Assembly: GCA_964019135.1 (NCBI GenBank)
Contig: OZ025256.1
Location: 39,962,035 to 40,026,034 of the forward strand
Origin: Arenicola marina
Taxonomy: Eukaryota; Annelida; Polychaeta; Arenicolidae
Length of the DNA stretch: 64,000 nt
Direction of reading: 5' to 3'
Below the pieces are notes generated by a model. The model was given only the letters and a program-made list of their open reading frames with translations. It had not been told where the DNA came from and did no database searches. The translations under genes and the position numbers were made by a program. This document shows positions 1 through 11,800 of this stretch, piece after piece; the first letter of the stretch is position 1, and each line of letters begins with the position of its first letter.

Positions 1-1636
1 CGAGAACGAGGCTATACCTGCAAGTTTGCGCGAACGGCTAGTGCGTATGATGTGTGGCCCTGGTGAGTGGCACAAGGGCCTTTCTCTCGTGCCGTCTAGG
101 GTCACTATTAAGTCTCTCAGGTCATTATTGTTCCAACTAATTAACAAATAAGACCTATTTCTGCAAATTTTAATCTTTTTCGAGCCCATTTGACAATAGC
201 CGAACGTGTAGGCCTATGCCAAACAGAACGGGTGACCCCTCCAGCTGGGGGGTATCCCCGACCAGCAGTGGGATGCTATCACTTCAACAGAGCTTATCTG
301 CTTAGTGGAAGATAGCTAAGGTCCATACGTTGATTTGTCCATTAGAAAGTTAGCGGTAAATTAAATCAAACGTTAATCGTGTTTTTATTCCAAATTTTTA
401 TTACAACGGAAATGGTTGCCGAAGGTACAATATGACGCACAGAAACGCATTGCGTAACGTTGAAGACCGCATAGCCCAGTCGGTAGAGCGTTTCCCTTTT
501 GATAGTGGGGTCGTGCGTTCAATTATCGAGGGGTGCAATTATTTCTTTCCCTGCATTTCGTGCAACAACCACATTCTCCCATAAAAGTGGTCATCATTGT
601 TTTAAGATTAGACCGATTAGTTCATGCAACGGCACAGGCACAATCAGTACGTGCATGGAGGGGGTGGGGTGAGGGGGGGGGGGGGGGTAGAAGTATTGCC
701 ACATTGGTCCTTTCATGAGATAAAATATGTCAGCATAATTCCATATACCCAGCATAATATCTCCCCGGGTAAAACACGGGGTTCAACAACGCTTGTGTGC
801 ACAAGTTTTCACGCGGTTTGATTTGGGTTTAACGGCACTTTCAGCCTGTAAGGCTATAGGCCTATCGTGCCATTTCACGTGGGTCTATCATATGAGTAGT
901 ACGCAAAGAATATCCGGGTCATAGGATTCACTCAATACTCAATAAAAAATACTCCTAATAAAAGCAAAAACAATAGTAGGTCCATAGACTAATATGTCAC
1001 AGCACAAAGATCCTAGCTGACGTAGAAAGCGAGTTAAAAAATAGAGGGGTGCTTTCATGTCAATTGGCCCTTGCTGCATGCCGCGGGAAATACCTCACTT
1101 TTTTTCAAATATACTCGCCCCAAAAGACCCTCCTTTTTCACATGTACTTGCTTCAGAACACACACACCCTTTTTATCTGCCTGAAATCGGTAATTTTATT
1201 ACTGAAATCACCCGGGAGCTATTTCGCAGCGAACCCGCAGCAGTATCTCCCGTTAGATTTCACGCGTTGGGCGAGTCACGCAGTTTGTGTTTGCAGGCAC
1301 AGCCTCGTTTTGGCGTCAATATGGCGATTCCGTGAATAAGGCGAATTAGATCGCCTGACACTGACAGTCACTCATGAGATCGCATTCTGGTAAAACCAAC
1401 TGTCTAACCGCTCATATATTACATAAATCTACTCGGATTGTTATAATTCTGATATGCGCAGAACTTCAGTGCTTAGTTGTGCACCCATGGACAGCTTTAG
1501 CCGATCTTCTGTGTGAGGCGAGTGAAGGCAAACAACCCGAAGGTAGGCTGCAAGTACATGCCGTTGATGCTACGCATTGACGTAGAGCATAAGTATGCCT
1601 GTCTCGTGGGGTCTCGATAAGATCCCGTAGTGACTG

Positions 1637-1845
1637 TACAACCCTATAACCACTTTTGGTCATGTCGGGTCAATTGGAGAAGGAAGGGAAAGTGGAGCCA
1701 TGTCCCCTGGAGTAACCCCCTACTCATTGCGAAGAAGGACGTGGGATCTTTATCGGGCGACCACAAAGACATGGCCACAGCGTTGCGCGAACCACCGATC
1801 CACGTGCCGTTAGGCTATTGGGTGGCTATAGCACTCAAGCCGGCC
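1637..1845 (-). repeat. tRNA-derived SINE family 1, degraded copy
   Basis: Similar along most of its length to the better copies at 7,938-8,192 and 59,429-59,693: the same order of CCACTTTTGGTCAT, GTGGAGCCATGTCCCC, TACTC-TTGCGAAGAAGGA, GGGATCTTTATC and CCGATCCACGTGCCGTTAGGC. The tRNA-like head (box A) is lost after the CACTCAAG segment. An old insertion in a non-coding stretch. Confidence 0.7.
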
Positions 1846-1879
1846 CCTATGCTATGAGATAACCATGCAAGTTACGCCA

Positions 1880-2165
1880 TTGTGACGTCATTTCTACACA
1901 ATATGGTAAAACTTCCGCTTTATTTTTACGTAATTCCTGCAGATAATTGTGACACTTTTATTTATTGTGACGTAATTGCTGCAGATAATGATAACACCTC
2001 TGCTAATTTGACGTATTTCTCATAGATCTTGGTCATGTTACTGTTATTCATTATGACGTCATTTCTGTACCAAATGGTAACACCAGCTACTCAGTAGTGA
2101 CGTCAGCTATGTACACAGCGGTACTAATAGTGACGCCATTGCTGTATATATTGGCAGCACAACTG
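1880..2165. repeat. Degenerate minisatellite with CRE-like TGACGTCA sites
   Basis: A motif roughly of the form GTGACGTCATTTCTGCAnATnATGGTAACAC recurs about every 40-60 bases, much diverged. Perfect or near-perfect TGACGTCA palindromes occur at about 1,884, 2,055 and 2,098, with degraded versions (TGACGTAATT, TGACGCCATT) between them. No coding potential. Confidence 0.5.
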
Positions 2166-2660
2166 CTTATAATTTAAATTATTTCAATGCATCTAAGGAG
2201 ATTATCACACATTTTGTACGCTTAGTGCCATGCACTCGTACTAACTGACTAGATAATTAGCAGTAAGGCAGTAACAACACTCAGGTTTGAGTTACGTACC
2301 TAGGACACGTATGATTGTGCCTTGCAGCCCGAAGGCAAATGTCCGCTGCCTGTCCGGAACGCACCTGTATGCACAAGATCAACGCACAAGATGAGGGAAT
2401 ATTTGTCCAAAATCTGCCTGAGCATTTGCCAAATCAATCACTGCCTTTTTATGATCGACAAATATGCATGAATATGTTGATGTTTGCGAAATTAAATATT
2501 TTATGTTATCATTATTCTAACCCACATAGTGACAACATCGACGACATCAAAATGAACTTTGAAAGGTCTGAGAGACCAAATAGCGACAGGAAAATTATAG
2601 CGCAAAATGTGTATCTTTAAATACCCTGTCGAATATTAATTAAACGGAAGCATGACTCAC

Positions 2661-3142
2661 CTAATAGTGACCGCGTGCCAGGCCGTGTTAGACATGAAGG
2701 CACCCAGTATAAGCGTAAAGAATATGGGTAGGAACAACTTGAGGGTGTCGCAGTCGGTTTGACATATCCCGCTATACGCCTGCCACGGCATGGCGGAGGA
2801 ACCGGAGGCCCCCGTGGGAGTTGTGTCTCTCAGAGACTCCGTACTCGGAGTCGGTGACGTCACACGCGCCGTGGAGGTCGATGACGTCAAGCGCGCCGTG
2901 GGAAGCGATGACGTCATGCTACTATTACTATCTAAATCTGTAAACTCGCCAGCTGATGTGTGACGCACAGATGTTTGCTGCATTAGTGCAAACAAATCTA
3001 CAATGTCGTCACTGCTGCCCAGATAGGATGACGTCATAAACTGGTTATTGCCACTGGGTCGTGACGTCATGAAAGACGGATCTTGAGTAGATGTATTTGT
3101 GAACTTTGTGTCGTACTCCACACAGGAACAATGATTATATAC
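2661..3142 (-). CDS. OATP exon 9 (end of Kazal loop, Ser/Thr-rich insert, TM10)
   Basis: Acceptor CCTTTTCCAG, donor ATTAG|GTGAGT (phase 2). It starts VYNHCSC, completing the Cys-rich loop, and ends GICQTDCDTLKLFLP then FFTLILGAFMSNTAWHAV, the tenth helix. Between CSC and GIC are about 117 residues rich in Ser and Thr (MTSS, LTSSTSTARVTSP), far longer than the short linker usual in the family. The insert is encoded around five TGACGTCA palindromes. Confidence 0.88.
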
Positions 3143-5785
3143 CTGGAAAAGGACAAACAATATATTAAACAATGAGGAATAATAAAAAGGATATACGGCA
3201 CCTGTTAGCTCATCTGGCACGCAATAAACACCGTCCGAACCGATAAGAGGGGGTCACCGTGGTTCGAACCCCACCAGTGCAATATAAACATTCCATGATT
3301 CCTTCGCAAAAAATATGGGGTTACTCTCGGATACATGGCTCCTCCCTACAATATGACGCTATAAAGGGGCAGATCCAGTGGGTTGTTGGGGGGGGGGGGG
3401 TGTGGGGGGGGGGGAGGGAGTCCGGACCCCTTTTGAGAAAGAATGCCTTTTTTCGATGCCAAATTTAGGCCATCTGACCCCCCTCCCCCCACCCCCCCCC
3501 CCCCCACAAGTTTTAAGTGGACCCCTCCCTTTTTCCCTTTTCAAATTCCTGGATCTGTCCCTGACCAGGGGCGGATATAGTATTTTGGGCCGACCGGGGG
3601 AAGTGGGCCTATATAATAGAGGGTCGGGTGAAAATAAACACAGATTTCCGGGGTGGGGGGTGCCTGGAATTTTGTCGACTTTAACATTTAACAGTCCTGC
3701 CCCCCCCCCCCCTGGATCGGCCTCTGGGTTGCATCTACAAAATGTCTACAAAATCCTCCTACCCCCCCCCCACCCCCACCCTAGATCCGCCCCTAATGAC
3801 GCCACGGCCCTCACAATGAATTCATCTGTCACGTGACTGTCGGTACATCCGGCGTAGCACGGCGAGAAATACTGGACGCCATTCGCGCCACAGACCGGTT
3901 CGTAGCTCTGGGTGGAGCATGCGCAGTGGGCGTTACAGGGGTGCGACAGGGCGGGCTCAGCCAATGGGATGTCACTGTGGAAAGGAGAGACATAATTAAA
4001 TGAGAGTAGGATTTCAATTTGTGTGAGCTTCATGATCGACACAGGCATATTTGACAAATCGACATTCGACATTGACCCAAACATTCCGACACTGAGGATC
4101 TAAAACAAGCGACACCGACACAGATTTTTTTTTTAAAACTACACTAAATGCTTCGTGAAAAATCGACATTCGGCACTGAGAAGCTTTAAACGTCCACACT
4201 GGATACTGGACCCCCCTTCCAGATTCTTAGATGTTTCTTATGATAGTGTTAAATGACCCATCTTTGCAATTCACAACTGATATTACGCGTTCGTGTTTAC
4301 TTGACGCCCACCATAGGCGTCATGTCACCCTGACCTGACCTAGTTCTGACCTGTTGCGGTATTAGTCGGTGACGACCGCTATGGGGGTCATGTCAGCTGA
4401 CCTGACCTAGTTCTGACCTGTTGTGGTATTGGACGGTGACGCCCGCCATGGCGGTCGTGTCACACCGGAACAGGAAGATGAAGGACAGCACGGCGCCGAC
4501 AGCGCACCCAGCGGCACACTGCAGAATCAAGCCCTTGACCCTGAGGCCCAGCCAGCGTGGGATCATGCCCCCCACCACCTGCCCCACGGCCGCCGCCGGC
4601 ACCACCACGCACCCTGCACCACAAGGAAAGATTAACATAACATAATACATAACATAAACATGAAACATAATATAATTCACTCAAAACAAAGCAAAAATAA
4701 TTCATGAAAAAGAATATGAGATTATTCACTAAAATGATATGGAATAATTCACTGAAGCCATGTAAAATAATTAGCTAATTCACAGTTTTCTTTAAACGAA
4801 TGCAACGCACTTATTAGTTTGGAGCAAGGATTGGAGCGTTGTCTATTACCTCTGGGTGCGAGGATATCACATAATTATATCATAAGGAGTCTGGAAGGGG
4901 GGGGGGGCGTCCGGTGTCCAGTGTCTAGTGTCGATCTTTCAAAATTCTCAGTGTCGATTTTTCACGACGGTCCGTGTCGCCTTTTGACTAAATTCAGTTC
5001 GTTTTTTTTTTTTTTAATTCAGTGTCGATGTCGCTTTTTCAGATAATCAGTGTCGGAATTTGGGGGTCAATACCGAATGTCGGTTTTTTTCAGATATGTC
5101 TGTGTCGCGTGTCTCCATTTACCCCTTCCAGACCCCTAGCATAATGCTATGCGTCGATGTCCCACCTGTTAGCATGGCGGCCTGGGCGGGCGTCACGCCG
5201 AACTGGAACTGCATTAGCTTGGGCATGAAGGTAGCAAAGGCCACGACAGTGCCAGCCTCCATGATACCTCCCAGGGTCATGAGGCCCCAGGTCGGGTTGC
5301 GCAGCAGCGACATGAAGGACCGACAGAAGCCTGCCGCCCCCTTGACCTGGACCACGGCCCCGCGGGGGTCCAGCACCCCGTCCTCGTCCTCCTTGCCCTT
5401 GTAGGCCTCAGACACGCGGTTCTGACGGTGCTTCCGCGCCTCTGAAGGTGAGTGACACCGTCAAAATGACATATAATGTTCACACCGCCAAGCCACTGAG
5501 CAATATTCATATAGATATGATGCATTATGTCCTTTAGTTTTTTGCATGGACAGAAACACAAGAAATAAAATTAAGGCGCATGTCGTGAATGACACTTTTT
5601 TACTCGCAAAAACATAAGTCTCTTATAGTCACTATATAATCAAATTGACTACGACTGCAATCTGGAATGAATGCAAAACTATATGTGATGCAACATAATA
5701 TAGTTCTAATGCGGCTACATTAAAAAGGTCATGTAATGTGTATTTCGAAACTCATCTACACGAGTGACATTCGACATGTTAATCC

Positions 5786-5823
<38 letters not shown>

Positions 5824-8800
5824 AACCATAATATAGACCGGCGGGTCCAGAAAGTTATGAAAGGGGGGGGGGGCATCATTCACTTAAGTACTATCCAGGC
5901 GCGGATCCAGACAGAAACTTGCGACCGTGGAAGAGGGGGCGGAGGGGGGGGGGCTGGTGAGGTTGTGACTGTGACACAGTGCATCCCCTTCTTCAGAGAA
6001 CGGGCCATTTCTCGCCTATTGACAAGGGGGGTGGGGGGGGGGGGGGCAACCCGCTGTGCCCCACACCCCCTGGCTCCGCCACTGAGCTATGACAACATAT
6101 AGATGCAATCAGATCATCCATATAGCACGGTACAGACAGACAACTTCACACTGAGATAATCCATGTTACAAAGCCATTGAGACTCTTTATACTGGTAACT
6201 GATAGCCGGGCGATCAATGGTTGAATGGCGATGTAGATTATAACGGAATAAAGGTGAGCTGGGGATGGCAGACTGACCTGGGAGTTCTCTCGGGAAGCAC
6301 GCCATGAAAACGACGACTGAGACTCCTGCCAGGCTGGCCGTCGCGAAGCCAATCCACCAGGCCCCCACCCAGCGGGGGTCAGCCGGCCCTATGTCTATCC
6401 TATAGGCGGGGGAGAGGGGGGTGCATGGAATAATTATCATTATAATCTATTACGTTTCCTATATCCACATATGTCAATATATTAATGAACTGCTGTATTG
6501 AACATCTTATATATTAATTAACTGGTATATCAAACATCTTATATATTAACTATCTGATATATTAAACATCTTATATATTAACTATCTGATATATTGAACA
6601 TCTTATATATTGAACATCTTATATATTAACTATTTGATATATTGAACATCTTATATATTAATTGACTGATATATGAAACATCTTATATATTAATTAACTG
6701 ATATATTAAACATCTTGCATATTAACTATCTGATATATCGAACATCTTATATATTAATTAAATGATATATTGAACATGTTATGTATAAACTATCTGATAT
6801 ATTGAACATCTTATATATTAATTAACTGATGTATTGAACATCTTATATATTAATTAACTGATATATTGAACATCTTATATATTAATTGACTGATATATTA
6901 AGCATCTTATATATTAATTGACAGATATATGGACGAACTGATATATTAACTATCTGATATATTGACAAATTGATATATTAAAGATCTGATATATGGAGAA
7001 CACTAAAACAAGTTGCGTGTGACCGCCTGACACGGATAACTGCCTCACGGCAGCGTATGCGTCATGAGTACGGCGTTGTTAACCATATGAAGTCAAGCAA
7101 CGGCCCAAGAGTACCGGCCACGTGTATATGGTTCTAAGGTTCTCATACAAACTCTACACCGGAAGTACTTACTCGTCCATGTCCACGCGCCCGACGTCCA
7201 CGTAGAGGTTGAGGAAGAGACCCCCTACGATGAACCCGACGGCAGGTCCCAGAGCCGAGAGCCCCTGCATTATGCCTGCCGACAGATACATCAGATACAA
7301 CCAACGTTAGCATGCGAAACACCATCGAATGAAACATCAACATGTCATCGCCCTGTCAAATATTGTCAAATTTAATTAAGTCAAAGAGCAACATGTCAAA
7401 CATGTTTATGTATGAAAGATCAGCATGTCTAACATGTTTATGTATGAAGGATCAGCATGTCCAACATGTTTATGTATGAAGGATCAGCATGTCTAACATG
7501 TTTGTGTATGAAGGATCAGCATGTCCAACATGTTTATGTATGAAGGATCAGCATGTCTAACATGTTTATGTATGAAGGATCAGCATGTCTAACATGTTTA
7601 TGTATGAAGGATCAGCATGTCTAACATGTTTATGTTTGAAGGATCAGCATGTCTAACATCACCATGTAAAGGATCAAAGATAATTAAGTCAAAGATCAAA
7701 TGTTAATCTCTAAGCCGAGAATAATAGGAATGGTTTGGCATTGTGACATTGTGAAACATTATCATATCAAAGATCAGCATGTCTAAATTTGTCAAACAGC
7801 ATTATATCTAACCTCTTCATGTGAAGGATCAGCATGTCTGACACTAAAACCACTATAGCATTATACCAAGTTAAATAATATTCTCCATCTCATTGGAAAT
7901 GGAGATTTTCTCGCTTCTTGCTTTCTCGACGAACATAAATTGGTTGTACATTCAGGACGCTTTAACCACTGTTGGTCATATCGCGTCAATGGGAGGAGGA
8001 AGGGAGAGTGGAGCCATGTCCCCGCGGGTAACCCCCTACTCTTTGCGAAGAAGGTCATGGGATCTTTATCTTGCGACCACACATACATGGCCACATCGGG
8101 GTGCGAACCAGCGATCCATGTGCCGTTAGGCTCTCAGGTGGCCAGAGCACTTAAGGCGAGCGCTCTAACCCACTGAACTATCGGGCCGCCCCTCGACGAA
8201 TATAGACGTTGACTTCCACGGCGCAAAGACGGGACGACGGCCTTGGCGTTGAGCTTACCGATATAGAGTGGTGTGTTCTTGGTGTCGATGTTTTCATCCA
8301 TGTAGGGGGTGCCCACCGTGTAGCAGGCGATACCCCCGAAGCTGTGCAGAATCTGACCCAGGATGAAGACGTACTTGAAGTTGGACAGCGAAGACGGCGT
8401 CTCTTCTTGTTCGCAGTAGTTGGCGGAACCTTCATATGAATTTGTTATGTTAGGACATTTCAAAATGTGAATATAATTTTTTCCCGTGCAAATTTGTGTG
8501 CAGGATAAAGATCGCAAGTATTTCCTCGCAAAGAGCAGGGTATTCCTCCCGGCGACATCACTCCTTGCCGTTGTCACGATATGACCTACAGAGGTTAAAG
8601 CGTCCTACATAAACCAAACTATTTATTTTGGTTAATGCATGCTTAGATATAGAAATAGTTATACTTGATACTTTTATGGCGTCGTGAATGAGTACTACAA
8701 ACGTGAAAGCGAATAAACTATTATTTTACGTTTGTGCATACGTGTGTATAGCAAAATCCTAACTCCACTGCAATTAACCCGGTTCATTGGGGGGCGGGCA

Positions 8801-11800
8801 AGGATATTTCTATAGTGGGAATGAGGAAAAAAAATCTCTGTGAACTGGGAATAAGATATTAGTCGACCGTCGTGATCAATGACTTTCATTAATCGGGAAC
8901 TGAGAATTTTAATACTAAAAAACCGCGAATTGGGAAATCGACAATTTCTGTCAGATATCCGCCTCTTCCATTGTATGCGGGGAGTTTTACATTTAATTCA
9001 TCGTGACCTAGGAATAAAAAATAATATTCTTCGAGAACACAACCCCCCCCCCCCCCCTCCTCAGCGCCCCCCCCCCCCCAACCCCCGCCCCGCCTTATTA
9101 GGAATCAAAGCTTGCCGGCCAAGGCTATACCTACTGTTGCCTAGACAACCGGCGACGACGCGGTTACCCAGCTCGTACGGCCCGGTGATGAGGTGGGGCA
9201 GGAACATGATGAATGACCCGAGGGCCATGACGGCCGCCATGATAGTCATCATCCGGGGCTTGTTGGCCCACGTGGCCAGGTAGCCGGCGACGATGGAGAG
9301 GAAGCCGCCGAACAGGTCGTAGGCGCTGGTTATCCACGCCACCTGGCGGCTGGGCAGGTCGAAGCGCCGCTCCAGGCTGGCGGTGTTTACATTGTTAATG
9401 CCATTGACGACGAAACCTGAAGTATATATATACAGCCAGGTGTACAACACGGGCGCAAATATGAGAAAATGTCGCTTGTGGTAAGTGCTGCAAAATGTAC
9501 ACATAGATAAAAGCAACCTGTTGCCACAACAGCTTACGTCAGCACATTATATGAAGCCCACGTGACAGCAGGTGCAAGAATTTCCATGTTCAGCGGAACC
9601 AGGGTCGTGCTGTGCCGCTTGACCGCGAACCAAGTATTGTCATTGGAATCGGCTGCAGATGGGGAGTTTATTACATCAAAGGCACTGAAGTATCCAAAGA
9701 GTATCCACCTATTGGGATGAATTCTCTCTCTTTGCGGGTTCCTCCAACCATCCCCTCCCGCGCCCTTTAATCAGCATCATACAATTTGTAGCGATCCTAA
9801 AATTATAAAAAACGGAGGTGAATCATATTACTCACAAAGAACAAAGGAATTGGTAGAGATGCACACTCTGTGGTAGCTAAGCTGCAACGATCGACGAAAA
9901 GGAATCTTATGTGCCTAAAATTAGGATTTCCATGATTCAAAGGCAACACACCACGTGTCTAATGAGTGCGGATTGCACAATGTATTCTTTTTTATTGCAT
10001 TGCATGAACGTTGTCGACACGGACGGAACGGGTGACGGCACATATGTTGCTGCGAGATCAAGGCAAATTTCCCCTTCATCACATGCCCGACAAAATCGCA
10101 TTTGTCCTGATATGTGATTCTTACATTTCTATTATTGGGTGTACATTTAGATAATTGTCCTGGTATTTTATTGTCTTTTTTTATATCCTGATATGTTGTT
10201 AGTTCGTGCATCAGCGGAGCAGTATTCGGGTACACGCACACCCAATCAGGATCAGTAGATATCGGTAGCGGTTAGCGTCCATGCACCCCCTTAACGCGAC
10301 AAGAATGTCTTGAGTAGTAGCCCGCATTCCATAACCTACCTCCTTCATCGTCTCGGGAGGTTCCTTGGCCCAATTTAGCCTGTATGTGCACAAAAGTGGC
10401 CTAAAACACCAACATTCCATTCCATTCCATAACCTACCTCATCGACCACATCAGACTTGGCGTGATCCCAACAGAGACCTCCTCTCATCTGAGCGAGTGT
10501 TCGGCGATGTGACAACTGTCGCGTTTCCACCACTTCTAGCACCATGAGTTTTTTCGTTGTTATTTCGAGTTCCTAGCAAACAACTGTTGTCGTGGGCGAC
10601 GACGCTATTCATTGGGGCGGAGATGGAAGCGGAACATAGGGGTCTGGAAGGGGTAAATGGCGACACGCTGCACAAGCCTATTTGATATTAAACATTATTC
10701 ATCCTTAAATTCTGACACTGAGGATATGAAAAAGCAATATCGACACAGATAGTCGCATTTTTGAAACAAAAACGACGCTGAATTTAGCCAAAAAGCGACA
10801 CGGAACGTCGTGAAAATCGTCATTTGACACTGAAAATTTGGAAAATGTTACATTTGGCACTGACAATTTGAAAAATGCTACATTTCACTGAGAATGTGGA
10901 AAATGCTGCATTTGACACTGCAAATTTGGAAAAATCGACGCCAGGATTCGAACCCACGACCTGTTGATCAGCAGCTCAGCCTGCTTGACAACTGAGCCAG
11001 TGTTGCTCCCTGCCAGGGTTCGAACCCACGACCTGTTGATCAGCAGCTCAGCCTGCTTGCCAACTGAGCCAGTGTGGCTCCCTGCCAGGTTGCGAACCCA
11101 CGACCTGTTGATCAGCAGCTCAGCTTGCTTGCCAACTGAGCCAGTGTGGCTCCCTGTCAGGGTGCGAACCCACGACCTGTTGATCAGCATCTCAGCCTGC
11201 TTGCCAACTGAGCCAGTGTGGCTCCCTGCCAGGATTCGAACCCACGACCTGTTGATCAGCATCTCAGCCAGCTTGCCAACGGAGCCAGTGTTGCTCCCTG
11301 CCAGGGTTCGAACCCACGACCTGTTGATCAGCAGCTCAGCCTGCTTGACAACTGAGCCAGTGTTGCTCCCTGCCAGGGTTCGAACCCACGACCTGTTGAT
11401 CAGCATCTCAGCCTGCTTGCCAACTGAGCCAGTGTGGCTCCCTGCCAGGTTGCGAACCCACGACCTGTTGATCAGCAGCTCAGCCTGCTTGCCAACTGAG
11501 CCAGTGTGGCTCCCTGCCAGGGTGCGAACCCACGACCTGTTGATCAGCATCTCAGCCTGCTTGCCAACTGAGCCAGTGTGGCTCCCTGCCAGGATTCGAA
11601 CCCACGACCTGTTGATCAGCATCTCAGCCAGCTTGCCAACGGAGCCAGGGTGGCAAATTTGACAACTGGCATTGAAGTCCAAGTCTGTTCCACGAACTCC
11701 CCTCACCGCTATCGCGCCCGCGCTACAGCGGTCTGCAGAAAAGTCCTTTATTAGTCCCATGTCAACATATGCGAAATGTTGGCCATGATGACGTCAGCTG

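Larger units (their letters stand above)
1..2660. other. Intron or flank of the OATP gene, no exon recognised
   Basis: The donor at 2,661 needs a further exon in phase 2, but I see no minus-strand segment here resembling the last transmembrane part of an OATP, so the 3' exons probably lie beyond base 1. The stretch holds a tRNA-like fragment near 470-535 (box-A-like AGCCCAGTCGG, degenerate box B), a poly-G run at 675-687, a degenerate SINE copy (1,637-1,845) and a degenerate repeat with TGACGTCA sites (1,880-2,165). Confidence 0.6.

Noticed and set aside
533-1580. Short frames in the first 2 kb as OATP 3' exons
   Set aside because: They are on the wrong strand or lack the expected TM11-12 residues; the gene more likely continues beyond base 1.
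3198-3280. Functional tRNA gene
   Set aside because: Boxes A and B are good but acceptor and anticodon stems do not pair well; treated as a tRNA-derived relic.
10885-11760. Open frame of 291 codons on the minus strand (and 232 on plus)
   Set aside because: Produced by the 72-bp tRNA-like repeat, whose length is a multiple of three; no start context, splice sites or domain.
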